A stretch of DNA of 35,263 nt from an uncultured Paracoccaceae bacterium (lineage in GTDB: Bacteria; Pseudomonadota; Alphaproteobacteria; Rhodobacterales; Rhodobacteraceae). Positions 25,220-32,578 of this stretch are shown one piece after another; position 1 is the stretch's first letter; each line of letters starts with the position of its first letter. The DNA lies in assembly GCA_937944395.1 (NCBI GenBank), contig CALDYW010000053.1, positions 1 to 35,263 of the forward strand, read 5' to 3'. Position numbers and translations under genes: made by a program. Under the pieces are notes generated by a model. That model saw only the letters and a list, made by a program, of their open reading frames with translations, made no database searches and was not told the DNA's origin.

Positions 25220-26104
25220 ATGGATCTTCTGTTCCAGAACCTCGTCAATGCGCTGAGCCTCGGCGGCATCTACGCGCTCCTCGCGCTGGGGCTTGCGCTC
25301 GTGTTCAGCATCATGGGGCTGATCAATTTCGCCCACGGCGAACTGATGACGATCACCGCCTACGGGCTGATCCTCGGCGCCGGGCTGGGCCTGCCCTTCG
25401 GGGCCGCCGTGATCCTGGGTGTGGCGCTGGCCGGTCTCGCCGCGATGGCGATGGAGCGCATCGCCTTCCGCCCCGTCCGCGGCGCCTCGGCGGCCACGCT
25501 CCTGCTGACGAGCTTTGCGGTCAGCGCGGTGCTGCAGGTGCTGTTCCAGAACCTGATCGCTGCCCGCCCTTTGCCGGTCGCGGTGCCGCGGGCGCTGGCC
25601 GGCACGCTCGACCTTGGCGGGTTGCGCGTGGGCGTGCTGCCGCTCGCGACGATCCTCGGCACGGGGATCCTGCTGGCCGCCCTGGCGCTGGTGCTGCGCC
25701 GCACCCGGGTCGGAATTGCCATGCGGGCCGCGGCCATCGACTTCCAGATGACCCGGCTGGTCGGCATCCGCGCCGATGCGGTGATCGCCGCGGCCTTCGG
25801 CCTGTCCGGACTCCTCGCCGGCATCGCGGCGGTGTTCTGGGTGGCGCAGCGGGGGTCGGTCGATCCGATGATGGGCTTCCTGCCGGTCCTGAAGGCCTTC
25901 ATCGCGGTGATCGTCGGCGGCCTCGGCAGCCTCTCCGGGGCGGTGGTGGGGGCGTTCCTGCTGGCCTTCATCGAGGTCGGCCTGCGGGCGCTCCTGCCGC
26001 CCGAACTGCTGCCCTACCGCGAGGCGCTGGCGCTGGCGCTGATCATCCTCGTGCTCCTGGTGCGGCCCCAGGGGCTGTTCGGGCGCAGGGAGACGGTGCG
26101 ATGA
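25220..26104 (+). CDS. livH: ABC transporter permease, LivH type
   Basis: A 294-residue inner-membrane permease with about eight hydrophobic segments. Diagnostic LivH motifs: LSLGGIYALLALGLALVFSI, GLINFAHGELM, the cytoplasmic coupling region RAAAIDFQMTRLVGI, and the closing VGGLGSLSGAVVGAFLLA. The ATG 7 bp after the LivF stop was chosen for its normal LivH start. The stop overlaps the start of the N-formylglutamate-amidohydrolase-like gene (ATGA), so import and that enzyme are co-translated. Confidence 0.93.
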   Translation: MDLLFQNLVNALSLGGIYALLALGLALVFSIMGLINFAHGELMTITAYGLILGAGLGLPFGAAVILGVALAGLAAMAMERIAFRPVRGASAATLLLTSFAVSAVLQVLFQNLIAARPLPVAVPRALAGTLDLGGLRVGVLPLATILGTGILLAALALVLRRTRVGIAMRAAAIDFQMTRLVGIRADAVIAAAFGLSGLLAGIAAVFWVAQRGSVDPMMGFLPVLKAFIAVIVGGLGSLSGAVVGAFLLAFIEVGLRALLPPELLPYREALALALIILVLLVRPQGLFGRRETVR

Positions 26105-26913
26105 GCCTGCTCGGCCCCTCGGATCCGCCGCCGGTCGAAGTCGCGAACGCGGCCGGCGCGGCGCCGCTGCTGATCGTCTGCGACCACGCGGCCAACCGCG
26201 TGCCCGCGGCTCTCGGGGATCTGGGCTTGCCGGCCGCGGCCCGTGCGGCGCACATCGCCTGGGATCCCGGGGCGGCGATGATCGCCCGCCACCTCAGCGC
26301 CCGGTTCGATGCCCCCGCGATCCTGTCGGGCTATTCCCGGCTGGTCGTCGATTGCAACCGCTATCCGCACGATCCCGCCAGCATGCCCGAGGTCAGCGAC
26401 GGCACGCCGGTTCCGGGCAACCGCGACCTCGAGCCGGCGGCGCGCGAGGCGCGGCTTGCCGCGCTGTTCCGACCCTATCACGCCGCCATCGCGGCGCGGC
26501 TGGACCGCTTCGCCGCGGCGCAGGTGGTGCCGGTGCTGCTGTCGGTGCACACGATGACCCCGCGCCTCGGCGGGCGCGACCGGCCCTGGCCGGTGGCGCT
26601 GTCCTGGCGGCTCGACGGCCGGCTGGCGCCGGCGCTGATCGCGGCGCTCCGCGCCGGCGGGATCGCCGCCGGCGACAACGAGCCCTACGGCCTCGATCCG
26701 GGCGAGGACTACACCGTGCCCGAACACGCCATGCGCCGGGGTCTTGCCCATGTGCAGGTCGAGTTCCGCCAGGATCTCGTGTCCGGCGCCGGCGGCGCCC
26801 GCGTCTGGGCCGACCGTTTCGCCGACGCGCTGGCGCCGCTGCTCGGCGATCCGCGGCTCCGCCGGCCCGAGCACCACTGGCCCGGAACCGGCGCTCAGCC
26901 GATCCCGGGATAG
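26101..26913 (+). CDS. N-formylglutamate amidohydrolase (FGase) family protein
   Basis: A 270-residue member of the FGase/HutG-like zinc hydrolase family, which removes formyl groups from N-formylglutamate and related N-acyl amino acids. Family blocks: IVCDHAANRVP near the N-terminus, HIAWDPGA, SGYSRLVVDCNRYPHDP, LLSVHTMTP, and a late LDPGEDYTVPEHAMRR followed by VQVEFRQDL. It is the last gene of the transporter operon, translationally coupled to livH, and its 3' end overlaps the convergent amidohydrolase gene by 19 bp. No hut genes are nearby, so histidine breakdown by the standard route is not supported here. N-formylaspartate is a plausible alternative. Confidence 0.85.
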   Translation: MSLLGPSDPPPVEVANAAGAAPLLIVCDHAANRVPAALGDLGLPAAARAAHIAWDPGAAMIARHLSARFDAPAILSGYSRLVVDCNRYPHDPASMPEVSDGTPVPGNRDLEPAAREARLAALFRPYHAAIAARLDRFAAAQVVPVLLSVHTMTPRLGGRDRPWPVALSWRLDGRLAPALIAALRAGGIAAGDNEPYGLDPGEDYTVPEHAMRRGLAHVQVEFRQDLVSGAGGARVWADRFADALAPLLGDPRLRRPEHHWPGTGAQPIPG

Positions 26914-28037
26914 ATCCGCCGCGCGTTGCCCTCGGCGAACAGCCGCACGATCTCGTCCGCGTCGGCGGCCGAGCAGAGCCCGTCGGCCAGCCAGCGGTCG
27001 ATCACCCGCCCGAGCGCGCGGCGGTAGAGGAAGGCGCCGAGGTAGTAGAGCTCGGCCAGCCCGAAGGCGTCCGACGAGAACAGGTACTTGGTGAATTTCC
27101 CCATCTCCAGCGCCTCGGCGAGGATGCCGTCGTAGTTGCCCGCCCCGTAGTTCAGCACCACCCCGGTGTCGTAGTAGACGTTCCGGAACACCTCGGACAT
27201 CCACTGCGCCTCGCGGATGAAGGGGTAGTTGTGCAGGAGCGTGACCGGCACCTCCCAGCCTTCCAGTGCGGCAATGAAGGGGGTGAAACGGGTGGGGTCG
27301 CAGGCGTGCATCAGGATGTCCGGGTCGCCGATCCCGACATGCACCTGCAGGGGCCAGCGCCGCTCGCGGCAGAGGTCGGCGCCGACCCAGAGGATGTGGC
27401 GCAGCAGCACCGGATCGGCGATGCGCCAGCGCCCGGCGGCCTCGGCCGCGCGGAACCAGCGGCCCGCCGCCTCGGCCACCTCGGCCTGCGCCGGCGCGGT
27501 CTGGTCGAAGGCGAAGGAGATGCGGTAGGCCACGATGGTCTTGAGCCCGACCGCCGCGGCCGAGACCTCGCGCAGGCGCGCTGCGAAGGCATCGGCGAAG
27601 GCCGCGGCCGCGACGCCCGAGCGCGCCACCTCCTCGGCCACCGCCTCGATCCGGACGACCTCGGAGGCCGGGCAGCCGGCGATCGCCGCCATCGCGGGCA
27701 CGCCGAGGATGATCTCGGCCCGGTGGCCGGTGTCGATGATCAGATGCCCGAAGCCGCCCGCCCGCATCAGGCGGCGGTTGACCTCCGCCGCGCCCAGTTC
27801 GCGCCGTCGCGCCATGTAGGCCGGGCCGGGCGCCCCCGGCTCGAGGTCGAGGAGCGGCGCGCAGAAGCGCCGGATCGCCAGCCCGAGCGGCTTCTGGAAC
27901 TCGTGCGTGCCCGCAGGCGGCGGGCGGTAGCTTTCCGAGAACAGCGCCTGGAAGGCGGTGTCGTCGAGGTCGCGGTCGCTGATCCCGTGGCAGTGATGGT
28001 CGATCAGCGGGATCGTCGCGATCAGCTCGGCGAGCAT
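26895..28037 (-). CDS. Amidohydrolase family protein (PF04909 type, FluG N-terminal-domain-like)
   Basis: A 380-residue TIM-barrel metal-dependent hydrolase. The metal motif HHCHG lies at 14-18 right after LIDH, followed by QVHVGIGDPDI, the second-shell LLHNYPFIREA and the metal-site Asp in FSSDAFGLAELYY. The ending RIYPG is typical of the FluG/nodulin-6-type amidohydrolases, which in fungi are fused to a glutamine-synthetase domain. Here the synthetase-like gene lies immediately upstream, with one base between its stop and this ATG. A Tyr-rich region YDTGVVLNYGAGNYDGI precedes the metal Asp. The substrate is unknown; hydrolysis of an amide made by the synthetase-like enzyme is an inference. 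Confidence 0.82.
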   Translation of the reverse strand: MLAELIATIPLIDHHCHGISDRDLDDTAFQALFSESYRPPPAGTHEFQKPLGLAIRRFCAPLLDLEPGAPGPAYMARRRELGAAEVNRRLMRAGGFGHLIIDTGHRAEIILGVPAMAAIAGCPASEVVRIEAVAEEVARSGVAAAAFADAFAARLREVSAAAVGLKTIVAYRISFAFDQTAPAQAEVAEAAGRWFRAAEAAGRWRIADPVLLRHILWVGADLCRERRWPLQVHVGIGDPDILMHACDPTRFTPFIAALEGWEVPVTLLHNYPFIREAQWMSEVFRNVYYDTGVVLNYGAGNYDGILAEALEMGKFTKYLFSSDAFGLAELYYLGAFLYRRALGRVIDRWLADGLCSAADADEIVRLFAEGNARRIYPGIG

Positions 28038-28038
28038 G

Positions 28039-29358
28039 TCAGTAGGCCTCGCGGTAGCGCGCGCAGACGGTGTCATCGTCGAGCCCTTCCATCATCCCGA
28101 TCTCCTTGCGCTTCACGGCGATCCAGGACTGGCGCATCACCGGCGGCAGGAAGCCCGCAACGGTCGCGTCGGCCTCCATCAGGGCGATCGCCTCGGCCAG
28201 CGACCCCGGCAGCGGCCGGATTCCCAGGCGCTCGCGTTCCGCCCCGGTCAGATCGGCCGGGTCGCGGTCGAGCGCGGGCGGCAGCGGCAGGCCCGCGCGC
28301 ACCCCCTCGAGCCCGGCGCGGATCAGCGCGCCGAGGGCGATGTACGGGTTCGCGGTGCCGTCGGGCACCCGCAGCTCGATGTTGTAGCCGGCGCGCCGGC
28401 GTTCGGGATCGGCATGCGGCGAAGGGCAGATGCGCAGCGCCGCCTCGCGGTTCTGCACCCCGAAGGCGGCATAGCCGCAGGACCAGTGATGCGGACCGAG
28501 GCGGAAGTAGGATACCGGCGAGGGCGCGAAGAGCGCGCAGAGGCCGGGCAGGTGGCGCAGCACGCCGGCGCAGAAGGCGGCGGCGACCGCCGAGGCGCCG
28601 GCCGGCGCCGCGGCGTCGTAGGCGGCATTGCGCCCGGCGTCGTCCAGCAGGCTGAAGTGCACATGCGCCCCGGCCCCCACCGCCCCCGGCGCGGGTTTCG
28701 GGGTGAACGAGGCGCACAGGCCCGCCCGCCGCGCCGCCTCGCGGATCACCTCGCGGGTCAGCACGGCGCGGTCTGCGGCCATGAGCCCGGCCGCCGGGGC
28801 GGTGGAGACCTCGTACTGGCCGCGGCCGTATTCGGGCTCGACCGTTTCGGGTTCGACGCCGGCTTCGGTCAGCGCGCGGGCGATCATGCCGGCGACGCCG
28901 GCAGCCTCGCGCATCGCGGCGAGCGAGAAGGGCGTCTCGCGCGGTGCGCCCGGCCCGGTCAGCAGGAACTCGTGCTCGAAGGCGGCGGCAAAGCCGAGCC
29001 CGGTTTCCGCCCGGAGCCGGTCCAGCGCGTCGCGGAGGAAGCGGCGTCCGCAGCACTCCCAGCCCTGCCCGTCGGCGGTGTTGGACTCGCACAGCACGAT
29101 GTGGAACGGCGGCACGCCGGGCCAGAGGTCGAGCCGCACCTCGGTTTCGGGCGCCGGGGTCTGGCGGACCTCCAGCATCGGGCCCCACGGATTGTCGGCG
29201 ATGTCGTCGAAGGGGGTCAACGCCTGGCCGGCGACCGCCCAGCCCAGGCCGCGCTCGCGCCGGGCGGCATACTGGTGGGCGGGGACCGCGCGGCAGCGCG
29301 TCACGCCCACGTAATCGGACCAGCACAGGTGGATGATCTCGTCCGCCGCCGTCGTCAT
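28039..29358 (-). CDS. Glutamine-synthetase-like protein (type I fold; probable gamma-glutamylamide or amine ligase)
   Basis: A 439-residue GS-I-fold enzyme. Catalytic residues are kept: AFEHEF (Glu128, Glu130), RGQYEVS (Glu183), GAGAHVHFSL (His232), NREAALRI, and IELRVPDGTANPY. The N-terminal beta-grasp domain is shortened and lacks the usual DGSS ammonia-site motif, so a glutamylation of an amine, as in PuuA- or GMAS-type enzymes, is more likely than ammonia assimilation. The ATG at 29358 follows the rpiR stop by 4 bases; the family start MTTAADEIIHLCWSDY fits. It is the middle gene of rpiR - synthetase - amidohydrolase. With the amidohydrolase it reconstructs the two halves of FluG. Confidence 0.85.
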   Translation of the reverse strand: MTTAADEIIHLCWSDYVGVTRCRAVPAHQYAARRERGLGWAVAGQALTPFDDIADNPWGPMLEVRQTPAPETEVRLDLWPGVPPFHIVLCESNTADGQGWECCGRRFLRDALDRLRAETGLGFAAAFEHEFLLTGPGAPRETPFSLAAMREAAGVAGMIARALTEAGVEPETVEPEYGRGQYEVSTAPAAGLMAADRAVLTREVIREAARRAGLCASFTPKPAPGAVGAGAHVHFSLLDDAGRNAAYDAAAPAGASAVAAAFCAGVLRHLPGLCALFAPSPVSYFRLGPHHWSCGYAAFGVQNREAALRICPSPHADPERRRAGYNIELRVPDGTANPYIALGALIRAGLEGVRAGLPLPPALDRDPADLTGAERERLGIRPLPGSLAEAIALMEADATVAGFLPPVMRQSWIAVKRKEIGMMEGLDDDTVCARYREAY

Positions 29359-29362
29359 GCCC

Positions 29363-30268
29363 TCATGACCCTTCCCCCTTGCCTCCGCAGGCCGCCGGGC
29401 GCCCGCCGGTCCATTCGTAGCCCGCGCGCAGTTCCTCGACCTTGCGCATGCGGGCAAGCCCCGCCTCGCCCAGCCGCGCGGCGACCCCCGCGATCAGCGC
29501 CTCGCAGAGCGCCGTCATCGGCACCAGCGAATCGAAGGCCGAGGGCGAGCGCACCTCGGCGGTCAGCACGATCCGCGCGCAATCGGCGATCGGCGACAGC
29601 CAGGGATCGGTGCACAGGATGATCGTCGCGCCGCGCCGGCGGGCCATCTCGGCGATGCGCACGGTGCGCGCCTCGTATCGGCGCACGTCGAACAGCACGA
29701 CGACGCTGCGGCGCGTGATGTCCACGATCCGGTCCTCGCGCGGCTGCAGGTCGCCGCGCAGGCGGCCGACCCGGTCCCGCAGCAGGAACAGGTGCAGGAA
29801 CAGCATGTCGGCGATCAGCCGCGTGAACCGCCCGCCGTCGGTCACCACGGGCCGCGCCGGGTCGGCCAGAAGTTCGACCGCGGCCTCGAAATCCGCGCCG
29901 GACAGGCGCGCGAAGCTGTCGTCGAGCGCGGCGGCGAAGGTGGTGCGGCAGTGGTCCAGAAGCGCGCTGTCCGAGGGCGGGCGGCCGCTGTCGTAGAGCG
30001 TCAGCGGCGAGGAATGGCGGGCCTCCAGCTCCTGGCGGATCGCGCGCTGGAACTCGGGGTAGCTCGTGAAGCCGAGCTTGCCGACCAGCCGCAGCACGGT
30101 CGGCCCCGAGACTCCGGCCCGCCCGGCGAGGTTCGCAACCGTATCGAGCCCGGCGAGCATTCCGGTCCGGGTGAGAAGCCGAGCAACCCGTGCCTCGGCC
30201 GCGGCCAGCCCCACCGTCGCCTGGCGAAGCCGGTCGGTCAGCGTGGCGTCGAGGGTGGACTGCGGCAC
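29363..30268 (-). CDS. MurR/RpiR family transcriptional regulator
   Basis: A 301-residue regulator. The N-terminal HTH_6 domain contains TVANLAGRAGVSGPTVLRLVGKLGF with the recognition helix typical of RpiR. The rest is a SIS (sugar isomerase) domain: TDGGRFTRLIADMLFLHL, then VVLFDVRRYEARTVRIAEMA and TIILCTDPWLSPIA. RpiR proteins usually sense phosphorylated sugars, but those next to amine-catabolic genes exist. GTG start with GGAG 6 bases upstream. First gene of the leftward operon, divergent from the flavoprotein gene at 30406. Confidence 0.9.
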   Translation of the reverse strand: MPQSTLDATLTDRLRQATVGLAAAEARVARLLTRTGMLAGLDTVANLAGRAGVSGPTVLRLVGKLGFTSYPEFQRAIRQELEARHSSPLTLYDSGRPPSDSALLDHCRTTFAAALDDSFARLSGADFEAAVELLADPARPVVTDGGRFTRLIADMLFLHLFLLRDRVGRLRGDLQPREDRIVDITRRSVVVLFDVRRYEARTVRIAEMARRRGATIILCTDPWLSPIADCARIVLTAEVRSPSAFDSLVPMTALCEALIAGVAARLGEAGLARMRKVEELRAGYEWTGGRPAACGGKGEGS

Positions 30269-30276
30269 GGGCGCTC

Positions 30277-30300
30277 CGGAACGGCGGACGGAACGGACGA
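30277..30300. repeat. 12-bp-period repeat (CGGAACGG) at the rpiR promoter start
   Basis: CGGAACGG occurs at 30277-30284 and 30289-30296, period 12, and a degenerate third unit (TACGGATTG) follows at 30301. It covers the predicted start of transcription of the rpiR promoter and its leader, a good position for an operator of the RpiR protein itself. Confidence 0.35.
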
Positions 30301-30324
30301 TACGGATTGATCCCGGACTGTCAA
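30297..30324 (-). promoter_or_regulatory. Candidate promoter of the rpiR - synthetase - amidohydrolase operon
   Basis: On the minus strand TTGACA (30324-30319), a perfect -35 consensus, and TATCGT (30302-30297) are 16 bp apart. The predicted start of transcription lies about 20 nt before the GTG of rpiR. It overlaps the divergent promoter of the flavoprotein gene. Confidence 0.5.
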
Positions 30325-30335
30325 ATTGTTATCGC
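30307..30335 (+). promoter_or_regulatory. Candidate promoter of the flavoprotein gene
   Basis: TTGATC (30307-30312) and TATCGC (30330-30335) are 17 bp apart on the plus strand. The -35 element lies within the opposing promoter, so one regulator bound at 30277-30335 could control both. Predicted leader about 65 nt. Confidence 0.4.
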
Positions 30336-30405
30336 CTGTTTCCATCCGGGTTCTGCCGGTGCGCCGCGCGCCCCGGCGGCCCGGCCTGACCGGCGAGGCC
30401 CAGCC

Positions 30406-32478
30406 ATGACCCGCGATCCCCGCCACGACATCCTGTTCGAGCCGGTGCGGATCGGTCCGAGGGTGGCGCGCAACCGCTTCTACCAGGTTCCGCACTGCAA
30501 CGGGCTCGGCCATCGCGCACCGCGGGCGCTGGCCGCCATGCGCGCGGCGAAGGCCGAGGGCGGCTGGGCCGTGGTCTGCACCGAGGAGGTCGAGGTCCAC
30601 CCCGCCGCCGAGGTCTCGCCCAGCATCGAGGGCCGGATCTGGAGCGATGCCGACATCCCCGCGCACGAAGGCATGGTGCAGGCGGTGCAGGCGCATGGCG
30701 CGCTGGCCGGGATCGAGCTGGTCTTTCCCACCCCGCGCGCCAACCACGATTCGCGGCTGGTGCCGATGGGCGTGCGGGCCGGCCCGGTGGGCTCGGGCGG
30801 GATCGACCCCTGGCAGGCGCGCGCGATGGATGCGGACGACCTGCGCGATGTCCGCCGCTGGCATCGCGCCGCGGTCGGCCGGGCGATCCGGGCGGGCTAT
30901 GACCTGGTCTATGTCTATGCCGGGCACGGGCTGTCGCTGCTGCAGCAGTTCCTGTCGCGCGCCACCAACGACCGCAGCGACGCCTACGGCGGCTCGCTTG
31001 CGAACCGGTCGCGGCTGTTGCGCGAGATCCTGTCCGAGACGCTCGAGGAGGCGGCGGGCCGGGTTGCCGTGGCTGTCCGGATCGCGATGGCCGAGCCCGA
31101 CATCGACGACGGGCTGACGCGCGAGGAGATCGCCGAGGTCGTCGGCATGGTGGCCGAGGCGCCCGACCTCTGGGACTTCTGCATGGGCAGCTGGGAACGC
31201 GACTCGCCCACCGCCCGGCTGGCGCCCGAGGGCTTCCAGGAGGCGGCGATCCGCGGGCTGAAGGCCCTGACCACAAAACCGGTGGTGGGGGTCGGCCGCT
31301 TCACCTCGCCCGACACCATGGCCGCGCAGGTGCGCGGCGGGCTGATGGATTTCGTCGGCGCAGCGCGGCCGTCGATCGCCGACCCGTTCCTGCCGCGCAA
31401 GATCGAGGCGGGCGAGGCCGACCGCATCCGCGAATGCATCGGCTGCAACATCTGCGTCGCCAGCGACAACCTCGCCGCCCCGATCCGCTGCACCCAGAAC
31501 CCGACGATGGGCGAGGAATGGCGCCGCCGCTGGCACCCCGAGCGGATCGCGCCCCGGGGCAGCGCTGCGCGGGTGCTGGTGGTGGGCGGCGGGCCGGCGG
31601 GGCTCGAGGCGGCGCGCGCGCTCGGCGCGCGGGGGTACGAGGTGGCGCTGGCCGAGGCCGGGGCGCGGCCGGGCGGGCGGGCGGTGCGCGAGGCGCGGCT
31701 GCCGGGCCTGTCCACCTGGGCCCGCGTCGCCGACTGGCGGCTGGGCGAGATCGCCCGGATGGGCCATGTCGCGGTGTTTCCGGGCAGCCCGATGACCGCC
31801 GCCGACGTGCTGGACTTCGGGGCGGCGCATGTGGTCGTGGCCACCGGCGCCCGCTGGCGCCGCGACGGACGCGGGCGGCGCCACCCCCGGGGCATCGCCG
31901 TCGCCGAAGGCGCGAGCGTGCTGACGCCCGACGACCTGCTCGACGGTGCGGCGCCCGGGGGCAGCGTGCTGATCTACGACGACGAGCACTACGTCATGGG
32001 CAGCGCGCTGGCCGAGCTCCTGGCCGGGCAGGGGGCGGCGGTGACGCTCGTCACCCCCGCCCCTCTCGTCGCGGCCTGGACCGTGCACACCCTGGAGCAG
32101 GCCGCGGTCGAGCGGCGGCTGGTCGGCCTCGGCGTGCGGCTGCGGACGCGCACGGCTCTCGTGCGGATCGACCCCGGTGCGGCGATCCTGCGCGACGAGG
32201 TGACCGGTGCGGCCGACAGCCTGCCCGCCGATGCCGTGGTCGCGGTGACGGCCCGCGCGCCCTGCGACGGACTGGCGGCCGAGCTGCAGGCGCGGCGGGG
32301 GGAATGGGCGGATCACGGAGTGGCCGGCGTCACCGTGATCGGCGACGCGCTGGCGCCCGGGACGATCGCGCACGCGGTCTTCGCCGGCCACCTCTACGCC
32401 CGCAACCTCGACACAGGCGCCGGCGCCGACGACCTGCCCTTCCGCCGCGAACTGCCCTTCCCCGGTGAAGCGGGATGA
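30406..32478 (+). CDS. Trimethylamine dehydrogenase / histamine dehydrogenase-family iron-sulfur flavoprotein
   Basis: A 690-residue amine-dehydrogenase-type flavoprotein. From recall of the trimethylamine dehydrogenase (TMADH) sequence it aligns over most of its length. It keeps YQVPHC (Cys31, the 6-S-cysteinyl-FMN attachment), the catalytic Tyr171/His174 (YAGH), the FMN barrel, the 4Fe-4S cysteines Cys344, Cys347, Cys350 and Cys362, and the ADP-binding GGGPAG at 394-399. The substrate bowl differs: TMADH Tyr60 and Trp355 correspond to Glu61 and Asp354 here, while the third aromatic appears kept as Trp256. Histamine dehydrogenase also has an Asp at the Trp355 position, as I recall. Electron-transfer flavoprotein is the likely acceptor but is not encoded here. 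Dimethylglycine- or stachydrine-demethylase-like substrates remain possible. Confidence 0.85.
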   Translation: MTRDPRHDILFEPVRIGPRVARNRFYQVPHCNGLGHRAPRALAAMRAAKAEGGWAVVCTEEVEVHPAAEVSPSIEGRIWSDADIPAHEGMVQAVQAHGALAGIELVFPTPRANHDSRLVPMGVRAGPVGSGGIDPWQARAMDADDLRDVRRWHRAAVGRAIRAGYDLVYVYAGHGLSLLQQFLSRATNDRSDAYGGSLANRSRLLREILSETLEEAAGRVAVAVRIAMAEPDIDDGLTREEIAEVVGMVAEAPDLWDFCMGSWERDSPTARLAPEGFQEAAIRGLKALTTKPVVGVGRFTSPDTMAAQVRGGLMDFVGAARPSIADPFLPRKIEAGEADRIRECIGCNICVASDNLAAPIRCTQNPTMGEEWRRRWHPERIAPRGSAARVLVVGGGPAGLEAARALGARGYEVALAEAGARPGGRAVREARLPGLSTWARVADWRLGEIARMGHVAVFPGSPMTAADVLDFGAAHVVVATGARWRRDGRGRRHPRGIAVAEGASVLTPDDLLDGAAPGGSVLIYDDEHYVMGSALAELLAGQGAAVTLVTPAPLVAAWTVHTLEQAAVERRLVGLGVRLRTRTALVRIDPGAAILRDEVTGAADSLPADAVVAVTARAPCDGLAAELQARRGEWADHGVAGVTVIGDALAPGTIAHAVFAGHLYARNLDTGAGADDLPFRRELPFPGEAG

Positions 32479-32533
32479 CTTCCCCGTGCGACCCGGGCCG
32501 CCGTGCCCGATGTCACCGGGCGGATGGAACCGG

Positions 32534-32555
32534 CGCCGGAGGCCCCGTTCCGGCG
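32534..32555. terminator. Hairpin between convergent flavoprotein and DUF1501 genes
   Basis: CGCCGGA (32534-32540) and TCCGGCG (32549-32555) form a 7-bp stem with an 8-nt loop in the 100-bp gap between two convergent stops. No T-tract. Position-based call. Confidence 0.3.
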
Positions 32556-32578
32556 ATACCGCTTGACCGGCGCAGGCC

